From contig NZ_AOFQ01000070.1 of assembly GCF_000495915.1 (NCBI RefSeq), positions 1 to 47,500 of the forward strand: a DNA stretch of 47,500 bases, in the 5' to 3' direction. The position numbers were made by a program, and so were the translations under genes. Positions 1-7,247 of this stretch are shown here, one piece after another; within the stretch, counting starts at the first letter, position 1, and each line of letters starts with the position of its first letter. A model generated the notes under the pieces. That model was given only the letters and a program-made list of their open reading frames with translations, was not told where the DNA came from and ran no database searches. Origin of the DNA: Stutzerimonas chloritidismutans AW-1. Lineage in GTDB: Bacteria > Pseudomonadota > Gammaproteobacteria > Pseudomonadales > Pseudomonadaceae.

Positions 1-1778
1 AGGGTGTAGCCCCCCCGCCAGTCGAATGGCCCCAGCTCGCCAGCCAGACCCAGTTCGATGCCCTGACGACGGGTGCGGCCAAAGTTGGTGAAGTAGCCCA
101 TGCTACCGCCGGTGCCGACGAACAGCAGGTCATCATGGTTCATGCTGCGAAAGGCCCCGAGGTTCCAGCGGGTGCCGCCAGCCAGTTCGCCGCGTACACC
201 GACCTCCAGCGTGCGGGTGACAACCTGCTCGAGGAAGGGGTCGGCCGCCATGGCGTTTGGTAGGCTGCATGGGTTTGCAGGGTCCGCGCAGCCCAGCTCG
301 ATTGGTGTCGGGGCACGGTTACCCTGGGAAAAGCCGCCGTAGACTGTGACCGCCGGTCGCAGCTGCCAGGCAAAGCCCAGCGCGGGATTGAGTTTGCGAT
401 AGGTGAAGTCGCCATTTAGTGCATCGCCCATGCGATCGGTGTTCACCACGCGGGTGCGGTTGTAGCGCAGCGAGCCGGTCAGCTGCAGCGCGTCGGTCAG
501 CGCCCAGGTGTCGGTGGCATAGAGGCTGGAAGTACGGGTGCGCCCCAGCAGGCTGTTGGCCTGTTCCTCCTCTTCGCTGGCGGCGATTCCGCGCTCGTCG
601 GTCAGCTCGCCGCCCTGCTCGCTCTGGTGGAAGCTGGCGCGGGTGTTGTCGTGGGACAGTCCGAAGGCGAACTGATGCGCACCTACATGCCGCGCCCACT
701 GCAGCGCCAGACCGTAGGCACGTTGCGCGGTGCGGGTACGGTTCAGCACGCCGCTTTCCGGCCCTACGCCGATAAAGCCGCCGTCTTCCCACGCCTCGTA
801 TTCGTCCTCGTACTCATCGTTGCCGTCGCCATTGAGCGTCGCGGTACGTGTGCGGCGCAGATAGATCGTGCCGGAAAGGCGATCGTTGTCGTTGAGCCAG
901 TGGCTGGCGGACAGGGCCATCAGGTGGCTGCGGTTCTCGGTCTGGTCGGGATAGGTGAAGATCGACTCGCGCCGCTGGTCGTACATGCTCTCCGGGATCA
1001 GGCCGTTGCCGATCAGATCGTTGTCGGCATGCGCCAGCGTAAGGGCCAGATCGGTGGTGTCGGTAGTCCAGGCGAACTTGCCGAACAGCTGGCGCACCTC
1101 GGACGGCGAATGGTCACGCCAGCCGTCCTCATCCATGCCTTCGGCGGCCAGGTACCAGGAGAACTCCTCATGGCTACCACCCTGTTCGATTGCACCTCCC
1201 TGGCGTCCGAACGAGCCGCCGTAGATTTCCGCCGAGCCACCTGGATGGGTATCGCCACGTTTGGTTTGCAGCGCCAGTGCGCCGCCCAGGGTGTTCAGGC
1301 CGTACAGCGGGTTCGAGCCCGGCACCAGGGCCATGTTGGCAATGGCGGTGTTCGGGATCAGGTCCCAGTGCACCACATCGCCGAATGCTTCGTTGACCCG
1401 CACGCCGTCGAGAAAAACCGAAAGACCCTGCGGCGTACCGAGCAGCGGCGAGGCGGTGAAGCCACGATAGTTGAGGTCCGCCTGGTACGGATTGCCCTGG
1501 ATCTCGTTGACGTTGACGCTGGGCAACCCGCGCTGCAGTTTCTCGGCTAGCGATTGGCCGCCGAGCCGCCGCAGGTCTTCGTCATCCAGCGACTGGATGT
1601 TGGACGGTACCTGATCCTTTGGCAGCTCGATGCCCGGCAGCGGCGTGGTACCGACCACCTCCTGACTGCCGAGATCGAGCGTCTGCTCGGCATGAACGGA
1701 CGCCGGCAACAGTGCGGCGATGGCGAGGGACAGCAACGTACGTCGGGGCGTCGCGCTGCAACAGAGCTGGTACGGCAT
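1..1778 (-). CDS. TonB-dependent outer membrane receptor, C terminus outside window
   Basis: An open frame runs from an ATG at 1778 to the window edge (about 592 codons) without a stop. The N terminus is a signal peptide (MPYQLCCSATPRRTLLSLAI..., cleavage near VHA-EQ). A plug domain follows, with the typical pattern NYRGFTASPLLGTPQG, then FLDGVRVNEAFGD and GSNPLYGLNTLGGALALQT, and then alternating beta-barrel segments. Receptors of this family usually have 700-800 residues, so roughly the last 150-200 are missing. An AAGGA ribosome site precedes the ATG. It would take a chelated metal or another ligand across the outer membrane using TonB energy. Its place beside a PQQ/lanthanide-type ABC system suggests a LutH-like role in metal uptake, but the ligand is inferred from context only. 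Confidence 0.9.
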   Translation of the reverse strand, partial: MPYQLCCSATPRRTLLSLAIAALLPASVHAEQTLDLGSQEVVGTTPLPGIELPKDQVPSNIQSLDDEDLRRLGGQSLAEKLQRGLPSVNVNEIQGNPYQADLNYRGFTASPLLGTPQGLSVFLDGVRVNEAFGDVVHWDLIPNTAIANMALVPGSNPLYGLNTLGGALALQTKRGDTHPGGSAEIYGGSFGRQGGAIEQGGSHEEFSWYLAAEGMDEDGWRDHSPSEVRQLFGKFAWTTDTTDLALTLAHADNDLIGNGLIPESMYDQRRESIFTYPDQTENRSHLMALSASHWLNDNDRLSGTIYLRRTRTATLNGDGNDEYEDEYEAWEDGGFIGVGPESGVLNRTRTAQRAYGLALQWARHVGAHQFAFGLSHDNTRASFHQSEQGGELTDERGIAASEEEEQANSLLGRTRTSSLYATDTWALTDALQLTGSLRYNRTRVVNTDRMGDALNGDFTYRKLNPALGFAWQLRPAVTVYGGFSQGNRAPTPIELGCADPANPCSLPNAMAADPFLEQVVTRTLEVGVRGELAGGTRWNLGAFRSMNHDDLLFVGTGGSMGYFTNFGRTRRQGIELGLAGELGPFDWRGGYT

Positions 1779-1797
1779 GGGTGGTCCTTGTTCTTGT

Positions 1798-1816
1798 TGG
1801 CCAATCGGATTGGCCA
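1798..1816. promoter_or_regulatory. Perfect 19-bp palindrome in the leader of the TonB receptor gene
   Basis: TGGCCAATC, a central G, then GATTGGCCA form a perfect 9-bp inverted repeat. It ends 20 bases upstream of the receptor ATG. It may be an operator, or a hairpin in the 5' untranslated RNA that touches the ribosome site. No known regulator is assigned. Confidence 0.45.
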
Positions 1817-1912
1817 GGCCACCCGCATTCGCGACGCGGCAAGAACCGCGGACAACCGCATGCTGGCAACCTGCCAGACGCGATTATCAAGAGCCGCAGC
1901 GCGGTGCCGACA

Positions 1913-1949
1913 GGGAAGAATTCCCGGCTCTAGCGGGAAAAATTCCCGG
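1913..1949. promoter_or_regulatory. Tandem palindromes GGGAANAATTCCC upstream of the TonB receptor
   Basis: Two copies, GGGAAGAATTCCCGG (1913-1927) and GGGAAAAATTCCCGG (1935-1949), start 22 bp apart. They differ at one base, and each is itself an inverted repeat (GGGAA/TTCCC). They lie 135-171 bp upstream of the receptor start, in the 367-bp gap after the response regulator gene. The arrangement looks like a tandem operator for a dimeric DNA-binding protein. The adjacent NarL-type regulator is one candidate. Confidence 0.5.
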
Positions 1950-2145
1950 CCGCATGGAGATTGGTCTTACGACCAGCGCACTAGCTGGGGCCCACGACTT
2001 TCGCAAGGCACAAGCGCCCCGCCCACCTTGTACAGGCGAGGCAGGCTTTTTTGAGAGTAGATTGAAGAGGTGCTGCGGACTCAGCAGACAGGCATGCGCC
2101 GCATCGCCGCAGGGAGCCAGGAATATCCGAAACGGTTAAGGCCGA

Positions 2146-2805
2146 TCAGGCCTCGCACACCATGCGGTCGCCGACGCGAAGCAAGCCCTGATCGATGGCC
2201 AGGTGCACGAGTTCGGCCTGGGAGCTGACTTCCAGCTTGCTTTTCAGCAGGGCCATATGGTTCGAGACGGTCTTGCTGCTGATACACAGCCGCTCGGCAA
2301 TCTCCCGATTGCCTATGCCACGCGCGAGCATGATGAAGATTTCCATCTCACGAGGTGTCATTTCGCCCAGTCGCCCCTTGATTGGCGACTGCGAAGGCCG
2401 CTGGCAGGCCAGATCGGTCGCCAGCGGCTGCTCGATGAAGGTCTGCCCGGCAAGCACCTTGCGCACCGCCTCCACCAGCACGTCCGGCGCGCAGCGTTTG
2501 GTCAGGTAGCCGGAGGCACCGGCATCCAGCGCCTGCCGGACCAGTGCCAGCTCGTCGTGCATGCTGAACACCAGCACCGGCAGCAGCGGCAACCGCTGAC
2601 GCAGGCGCCGGCAGGTTTCCAGTCCGCTGATTCCCGGCAGTCCGAGGTCGAGCACGACCAGGCTGGGAATCGATTCCTGCACCTGCTCCAGCGCCTGCTC
2701 ACCGCTGGCGGCTTCACTGACTGTCACCTCGGGAAGCAGAGCCTTGAGCAGGCTCGCGTAGCCCTGACGCACTACCGCGTGGTCATCCACCAGCAGAATC
2801 TTCAT
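2146..2805 (-). CDS. NarL/LuxR-type response regulator of the adjacent kinase
   Basis: The 219-residue protein starts MKILLVDDHAVVRQG. The receiver domain shows the acidic pair D7-D8, the phospho-acceptor D53 (LVVLDLGLPG), S81 and K103. A C-terminal LuxR/GerE helix-turn-helix (about residues 150-215) contains LTPREMEIF-like and IAERLCISSKTVSNHM stretches. The ATG at 2805 overlaps the kinase stop in an ATGA arrangement, so the two are translationally coupled. A longer in-frame upstream start exists inside the kinase gene but would add residues foreign to the family, so it was rejected. It likely activates genes of the alcohol/metal module; PedR2 of P. putida is the closest functional analogue I can suggest. 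Confidence 0.93.
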   Translation of the reverse strand: MKILLVDDHAVVRQGYASLLKALLPEVTVSEAASGEQALEQVQESIPSLVVLDLGLPGISGLETCRRLRQRLPLLPVLVFSMHDELALVRQALDAGASGYLTKRCAPDVLVEAVRKVLAGQTFIEQPLATDLACQRPSQSPIKGRLGEMTPREMEIFIMLARGIGNREIAERLCISSKTVSNHMALLKSKLEVSSQAELVHLAIDQGLLRVGDRMVCEA

Positions 2806-4067
2806 GACGTGGCTCCTTGCAAAGGCAACTTGAGATAGAGCGCCCAACCCTTGCCGGCGCGGTGGCGCACACGCAGCCGGGCACCCAGACAGCGCGCGTG
2901 CTCGACCATCGAGCGCAGGCCGACTCCCGGCCGTTCTGGCGGCAACCCATGGCCATCGTCTCGCAGCAACAGGCGCAGCCCGTTGTGATTCCCACACAGA
3001 TGCAGGCACACGCGAGTCGCACGCGCATGCCGCGCCACGTTGGTCAGCGCCTCCTGCACCATGCGATAGAGATGCACCTTGGCGTCCATCGACAGTGCTG
3101 GAATAGCTCCACGCAGCTGGACATCGCATTGGATACCTTGAGTGTTCTGCCACTGCTCAGCGAGTTGCCCGATGGCGTCTTCCAGGTTCAGGTGATCGAG
3201 CATCACCGGATACAGGTCTCGCACCAGCGTGCGAAAGCCGTTCTGCAGATCGAGGCTGTGCTGCTCAAGGTGCGCCGCGGTCTCGCGAACGGCGTCGGGC
3301 TGCTCAGCCTGGACGCGCAGCAGACAGGCCCGGGCACGGATACCGGCCAGGTACTGGCCGAGGTCGTCATGTAGCGCTTGCGCCAGACGGGTGCGTTCAC
3401 GTTCCTGCAGCGCCAGCAGCGCCTGGGTCAGTTGCTCATTGTCGGCCCGCGCATCTTCGAGTGCAGCGGCCATGTGATTGAAGCGTTCGGCGAGCCTGCG
3501 CGACTCGGCGAAGCGATGCGATGGCAGGCGGGTGTCGAGTCGGCCGTCGGCGATGCTCACCAGTGCACCAAGCAACTCGCTGAGCACTCGCATGCCCGGA
3601 CGCACGGCCCAGCGGATCGCCAGCAGGCAGAGCAGCAGCGCCAGGCCGAACAGCACCAGCAACTGCAACAACGAATCGCTGACCTCTTCGACTTCGTCAT
3701 GCGGATCGACGCTGATGTGCAGCCGCTGGCCGTTGGAAAGCTTAAGGACGCTGGGTGACGACAGTTCGGCGGGGTACAGCCAGGAGCTGAGCAAGTCGTC
3801 GAGCGCTGGATCGACCCCGACAGGCATCGATTCAGTGGCGTCCAGCCAGCGCACACGAATGTGGCGCAGGCTATCGGTCAGGCCCGGGCGCAGCGAGTCG
3901 GGATCGCGCTCGGCCATCTCGCCGAGATAGCCAACCACCGCCGCCGCGGCATCGAGCTCACGCTTTACATCGTGGGCGGCCTGGCGCAGCAACACCGCCA
4001 GACAGACCATGGTGATCAGGGTGAAGAGCAACGTGACCAGCAGATTGATTCGCCAGAGTGCGGACAT
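2802..4067 (-). CDS. Membrane sensor histidine kinase (HisKA_3 type)
   Basis: This is a 421-residue inner-membrane kinase. Transmembrane helix 1 is at about residues 8-28. A periplasmic segment of about 100 residues ends in an acidic patch (SVDPHDEVEEVSD, 119-131), followed by helix 2 at about 133-153. A HAMP region covers about 155-205. The phosphorylated histidine is H233 in QALHDDLGQYLAG, and the ATPase domain has MVQEALTNVARHA and DDGHGLPPERPGVGLRSM. It ends on the regulator's start codon and follows the cupredoxin gene after a 41-base gap. A GGGGAG ribosome site supports the start. The architecture matches PedS2-like sensors that respond to lanthanides in P. putida; the ligand here is inferred. 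Confidence 0.93.
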   Translation of the reverse strand: MSALWRINLLVTLLFTLITMVCLAVLLRQAAHDVKRELDAAAAVVGYLGEMAERDPDSLRPGLTDSLRHIRVRWLDATESMPVGVDPALDDLLSSWLYPAELSSPSVLKLSNGQRLHISVDPHDEVEEVSDSLLQLLVLFGLALLLCLLAIRWAVRPGMRVLSELLGALVSIADGRLDTRLPSHRFAESRRLAERFNHMAAALEDARADNEQLTQALLALQERERTRLAQALHDDLGQYLAGIRARACLLRVQAEQPDAVRETAAHLEQHSLDLQNGFRTLVRDLYPVMLDHLNLEDAIGQLAEQWQNTQGIQCDVQLRGAIPALSMDAKVHLYRMVQEALTNVARHARATRVCLHLCGNHNGLRLLLRDDGHGLPPERPGVGLRSMVEHARCLGARLRVRHRAGKGWALYLKLPLQGATS

Positions 4068-4108
4068 ATCGGCAACTCCCCGTGATCAGCGCCGAGCGCC
4101 AGTCCGCT

Positions 4109-4546
4109 TCACTTGACCACGAACCGGCCTTCCATGCCCTTGTTCTGCAGCCCCTTGCAGTAGAACGGGTAGCTGCCCGGCTTGACGGGCAGGAAGAAGA
4201 TTTCTGCCTCGCCGGCATCCTCGAACTCCAGCTCGACCAGCGTGATCGCCTTGATCTCCACACCACCGGCCTCGACCTTGCGCAGATAGATCGACTGGGC
4301 GAACTCGGGCGCCTGGAACGCGCACTCCTTCTGGCCATCGGAGCTGACCTTGAGCTGGTAGGCGACGCCGGTTTCCAGCTGATATTCCTTCTGCGACACC
4401 GCGTAATCGCTCTGCTCGGAACCGAACTTCAGATCCGGCAAAGCCTGCGTACGACGGGTCAGGTCGCCAGCGGCGTGGCTGTGATCGAATCCGACCAGGC
4501 TGCCAACGAACAGCAGGTTGAGCAACAGCGCTTTGTAAGTGGGCAT
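4109..4546 (-). CDS. Periplasmic cupredoxin-like protein with atypical ligand set
   Basis: The precursor has 145 residues with a signal peptide (cleavage near HSHA-AGD, residue 25-26). The mature part has the beta-sandwich ending of small cupredoxins: a GSYPFYCKGLQNKGMEGRF stretch with C130 and M138. The usual histidine between the Cys and the Met is absent (LQNK instead). The region where the first histidine ligand would sit reads QKECAF, giving E74 and C75. A normal type 1 copper site therefore looks unlikely. It is the first gene of a leftward operon with the kinase and regulator. It may be a periplasmic metal-binding or electron-transfer partner of the sensor, which is inference. Confidence 0.8.
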   Translation of the reverse strand: MPTYKALLLNLLFVGSLVGFDHSHAAGDLTRRTQALPDLKFGSEQSDYAVSQKEYQLETGVAYQLKVSSDGQKECAFQAPEFAQSIYLRKVEAGGVEIKAITLVELEFEDAGEAEIFFLPVKPGSYPFYCKGLQNKGMEGRFVVK

Positions 4547-4610
4547 GGGAATGGCCTCGTTATTGTTTTCGGTGTCGCCATCCTAAGGCGCCCCGCCCTG
4601 CCCAGCTTCC

Positions 4611-4620
4611 TACCTTGGTA
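4611..4620. promoter_or_regulatory. TACC(N2)GGTA motif, promoter of the cupredoxin-kinase-regulator operon
   Basis: TACCTTGGTA is a perfect inverted repeat of TACC/GGTA about 65 bp upstream of the cupredoxin ATG. A TAGGAT candidate -10 lies 25 bases further toward the gene on the minus strand (4580-4585). The same motif occurs upstream of the chemoreceptor, the binding-protein operon and the rhodanese-like gene. Confidence 0.5.
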
Positions 4621-4761
4621 GCGTTCAGGGGCCACTGAATCGGGCGGCTCCAGACTCTTTCATGGCAGTGGCGGCGATCCAAATCTGCGCAAACGCCGGC
4701 TGCGTCACCCGTTTCGGCAGCCTGACGGCGCACACCTCGAGTGCCGAGCGAGCCGAATCAG

Positions 4762-4785
4762 TACCAAGGTCGCAGTACCAAGGTA
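4762..4785. promoter_or_regulatory. Two tandem TACC(N2)GGTA motifs upstream of the chemoreceptor gene
   Basis: TACCAAGGTC (4762-4771) and TACCAAGGTA (4776-4785) are spaced 14 bp start to start, about 153 bp upstream of the chemoreceptor ATG. The second copy is a perfect palindrome. The 14-bp spacing recurs before the binding-protein operon. The rest of the 391-bp divergent gap (4547-4937) shows no gene. Confidence 0.5.
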
Positions 4786-4937
4786 TCGATCAACTTCCTG
4801 CCAGCGCGGCCGCCATATCCAGGTATGCATGATGCCGATTGGACATCATCCGATCTCTGGCCGCCCCACGTGAGACCGTCCACGTCCCTGGGCCCGCCAC
4901 CGCTGGTTCTTTTGTGTTATCAGGAGTAGGAACCGTG

Positions 4938-7109
4938 ATGTCTCTCAAATCCATACAGCAGCGAATAGCGATCACCGGCGGCTTATGCCTGCTGGCGACC
5001 GCCGGCATCTTGATCGGCTACAGCGTTTACCTTGCCAGCTCGACCCAGCACCTGGTGTCCAACCGGGTCAGTCAGCAGGCGCAGGAAGATGCCTTGCAGA
5101 CCCTGCAGCACCTCGGCGGAAAATACGCTGGAGAAATCCGTTCCGAGTTCACCGAAGCGCTGGAAGCGGCCCGTGGCATGGCGACGACCTTCGCGGTCGG
5201 CAAGCTGAACCCGACGGGTTCGGGCGGGCTGCAGATTGGCCGGGACGAGGTGAACTCGATTCTGCTCAACGTGCTGAAAAGCTATCCGGACTTCAACGGC
5301 ACCTACTCGTGCTGGGAGCCGGACGCAATCGACGGCCAGGATTTCCTATTCACTGGCGGCCAGAACGGTAACAACGAGCAGACCGGTCGCTTCACGCCCT
5401 ACTGGACGCGGGGTGCAGACGGCAAGATCGCGGTGCAGCCGCTGGTCGAGTACGACACCATGGACAAGCACCCCAACGGCGTACTCAAGGGCGGCTGGTA
5501 CATCGGGCCGCGGGAAACGCTCAAGGAAAGCGTGCTCGGCCCGCTGCCCTACATCGTGCAGGGCAAGCAGGTATGGCTGGCGACGCTTTCGGTTCCGATT
5601 ATCGTCGATGGCCGCTTCATGGGTGTGGCGGGCACCGACTACAACCTCGACTTCGTGCAGAAGATCAGCCAGGAAGTATCCGGCAAGCTGTTCGAGGGCC
5701 GAGGCGAAGTGGCGATCATCAGTGACCAGGGGCTGATCGTGGCGGAGAGCCGCTCGCCAGACCTGATTGGCCAGCACTTCCAGAAGGTATTGCCGAACGA
5801 GTGGCAGACCGCCCTGAGCGCCGTGCAGAAAGGCGAAGAACTCGCCCGTCTGGACGCAGACGGCACGATCGTGGTGTTCGCGCCCATCGAGCTGGGTCGT
5901 ACCGGCAAACCCTGGTCGATGATGCTGAAGATCAACAAGGAAATCGTGCTGGCCAAGGCCACCGAGCTGAAGACCGAGATGGACGCCAAGAGCGATCGGA
6001 GCATGCTGCAGCAGATCGGCGCAGGCGTGCTCATCTCGATCCTCGCCGTGCTTGCGCTGTGGTTTTCTTCCCGCTCGGTCGCCCTGCCCATTCGCAAAGC
6101 CGCGCAGCTGGCCGGTGCCATTCAGAAAGGCGACTTTTCCCAGCGCCTGACGCACCAGTCCGCGGACGAAGTCGGCCAGCTATCCGCCAGCCTCGACCGG
6201 ATGGCCGACAGCCTGCAGGAGCAGGTACACGTGGCCGAACGCATCTCCCAGGGCGACCTGGAGGTGGAAGTCCGTCTGGCCTCGGAGCACGACCAGCTCG
6301 GGCTTGCGCTCAGGCGAATGGTCGACAACCTCAACGAGTTGGTATCCCAGGTCCAGCAGAGCTCAGGGCTGATCAACGACAAGGCCGGCCAGGTGACGAG
6401 CCTCAGCCAGGATCTTTCCAGCGGCGCAACGGAATCGGCCTCCGCGGTGACTGAGATCAGCGCCACCATCAACCAGATGGCTGCGCAGATTCGCCAGACC
6501 TCCGAATACGCCAGCGAAGCCAACTCCCTCTCGCGCGATTCCGAGCATTCGGCCCGCGGTGGCAACGAGTTGATGGTCACCCTGAAAGCGGCAATGCAGG
6601 AGATCAACCAGTCGGGCCTGGATATCACCAACATCATCAGGGCAATCGAAAAGATCGCCACGCAAACCAACCTCCTCGCACTGAACGCGGCCATCGAGGC
6701 GGCCCGTGCCGGCGAGCACGGCCGCGGGTTCGCGGTGGTCGCCGATGAAGTCCGTCAGCTGGCAGCCCGCAGTGCCGAGGCCGCACAGCGCTCTACCCGC
6801 CTGATCCAGGAGTCCAATGCGCGGACGATCAAGGGCATGGAGCTCACCGACGACACGGCACGGGCGCTGGAAGCGATCGTTCAGGGCGCGGCACAGGTTT
6901 CGCAGCTGGTCGACGAGATCGCGTCGGCGTCGAGCCAGCAGGCGTCCGGTATCGAACAGGTCAGCCTGGCCATCGGCCAGATCGATGAAGTGGTGCACCA
7001 CAACAGCAGCAACTCCGAGCAATCGACGCAGGCCGCACAGGAGCTGACGCAGCAAGCGCAGCAAATGATCGTGCAGGTCGGCCGATTCAAGGTCAGGCGA
7101 GTCCGCTAA
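4938..7109 (+). CDS. Methyl-accepting chemotaxis protein with dCache sensor domain
   Basis: This 723-residue chemoreceptor has helix 1 at about residues 12-31 and a large periplasmic double-Cache domain to about 350 (with TGRFTPYWTRG, GGWYIGPRETLKES and GVAGTDYNLDF). Helix 2 is at about 358-378, followed by two HAMP-like segments (about 380-430 and 435-490). The cytoplasmic signalling hairpin contains NLLALNAAIEAARAGEHGRG (about 573-601). I chose the ATG at 4938 because AGGAG stands before it; an in-frame ATG 33 codons upstream lacks such a site. It should signal to CheA/CheW and steer swimming. Promoter motifs shared with the neighbouring ABC operon suggest the attractant is an alcohol-oxidation substrate or a related metal, which is inferred. 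Confidence 0.95.
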   Translation: MSLKSIQQRIAITGGLCLLATAGILIGYSVYLASSTQHLVSNRVSQQAQEDALQTLQHLGGKYAGEIRSEFTEALEAARGMATTFAVGKLNPTGSGGLQIGRDEVNSILLNVLKSYPDFNGTYSCWEPDAIDGQDFLFTGGQNGNNEQTGRFTPYWTRGADGKIAVQPLVEYDTMDKHPNGVLKGGWYIGPRETLKESVLGPLPYIVQGKQVWLATLSVPIIVDGRFMGVAGTDYNLDFVQKISQEVSGKLFEGRGEVAIISDQGLIVAESRSPDLIGQHFQKVLPNEWQTALSAVQKGEELARLDADGTIVVFAPIELGRTGKPWSMMLKINKEIVLAKATELKTEMDAKSDRSMLQQIGAGVLISILAVLALWFSSRSVALPIRKAAQLAGAIQKGDFSQRLTHQSADEVGQLSASLDRMADSLQEQVHVAERISQGDLEVEVRLASEHDQLGLALRRMVDNLNELVSQVQQSSGLINDKAGQVTSLSQDLSSGATESASAVTEISATINQMAAQIRQTSEYASEANSLSRDSEHSARGGNELMVTLKAAMQEINQSGLDITNIIRAIEKIATQTNLLALNAAIEAARAGEHGRGFAVVADEVRQLAARSAEAAQRSTRLIQESNARTIKGMELTDDTARALEAIVQGAAQVSQLVDEIASASSQQASGIEQVSLAIGQIDEVVHHNSSNSEQSTQAAQELTQQAQQMIVQVGRFKVRRVR

Positions 7110-7116
7110 GGACCGG

Positions 7117-7143
7117 GGCGGCGCAGGGCCTGCGCCGCCTTTT
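7117..7143 (+). terminator. Rho-independent terminator after the chemoreceptor gene
   Basis: A perfect 9-bp GC stem, GGCGGCGCA / TGCGCCGCC, with a 5-base loop is followed by TTTT, starting 7 bases after the stop codon. Confidence 0.85.
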
Positions 7144-7158
7144 CATCGTCACTTCTAC

Positions 7159-7182
7159 GACCTTGGTACACAGCGACTGGTA
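7159..7182. promoter_or_regulatory. TACC(N2)GGTA-type motif pair upstream of the binding-protein operon
   Basis: GACCTTGGTA (7159-7168) matches the module motif at 9 of 10 positions. A second GGTAC half-site sits exactly 14 bp further on (7179-7183), the same spacing as in the chemoreceptor promoter. A weak -10 (CATATT, 7190-7195) follows, so the motif would overlap the -35 region, as class II activators do. The first coding ATG is at 7248. Confidence 0.5.
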
Positions 7183-7247
7183 CTTTCTGCATATTCCCCC
7201 GCTCTGCCATGGTTCCTATGCTGCCTGCAACGTCACAGGAGCTGCCC

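Noticed and set aside
2025..2033. ACCTTGTAC upstream of the TonB receptor, resembling the TACC(N2)GGTA motif
   Set aside because: It lacks one base of the palindrome and has no partner half-site at 14 bp, so it was not counted as a member of the motif set.
2139..2153. Hairpin AGGCC-GATCA-GGCCT over the response regulator stop as a terminator
   Set aside because: Only a 5-bp stem and no T-run on the relevant strand.
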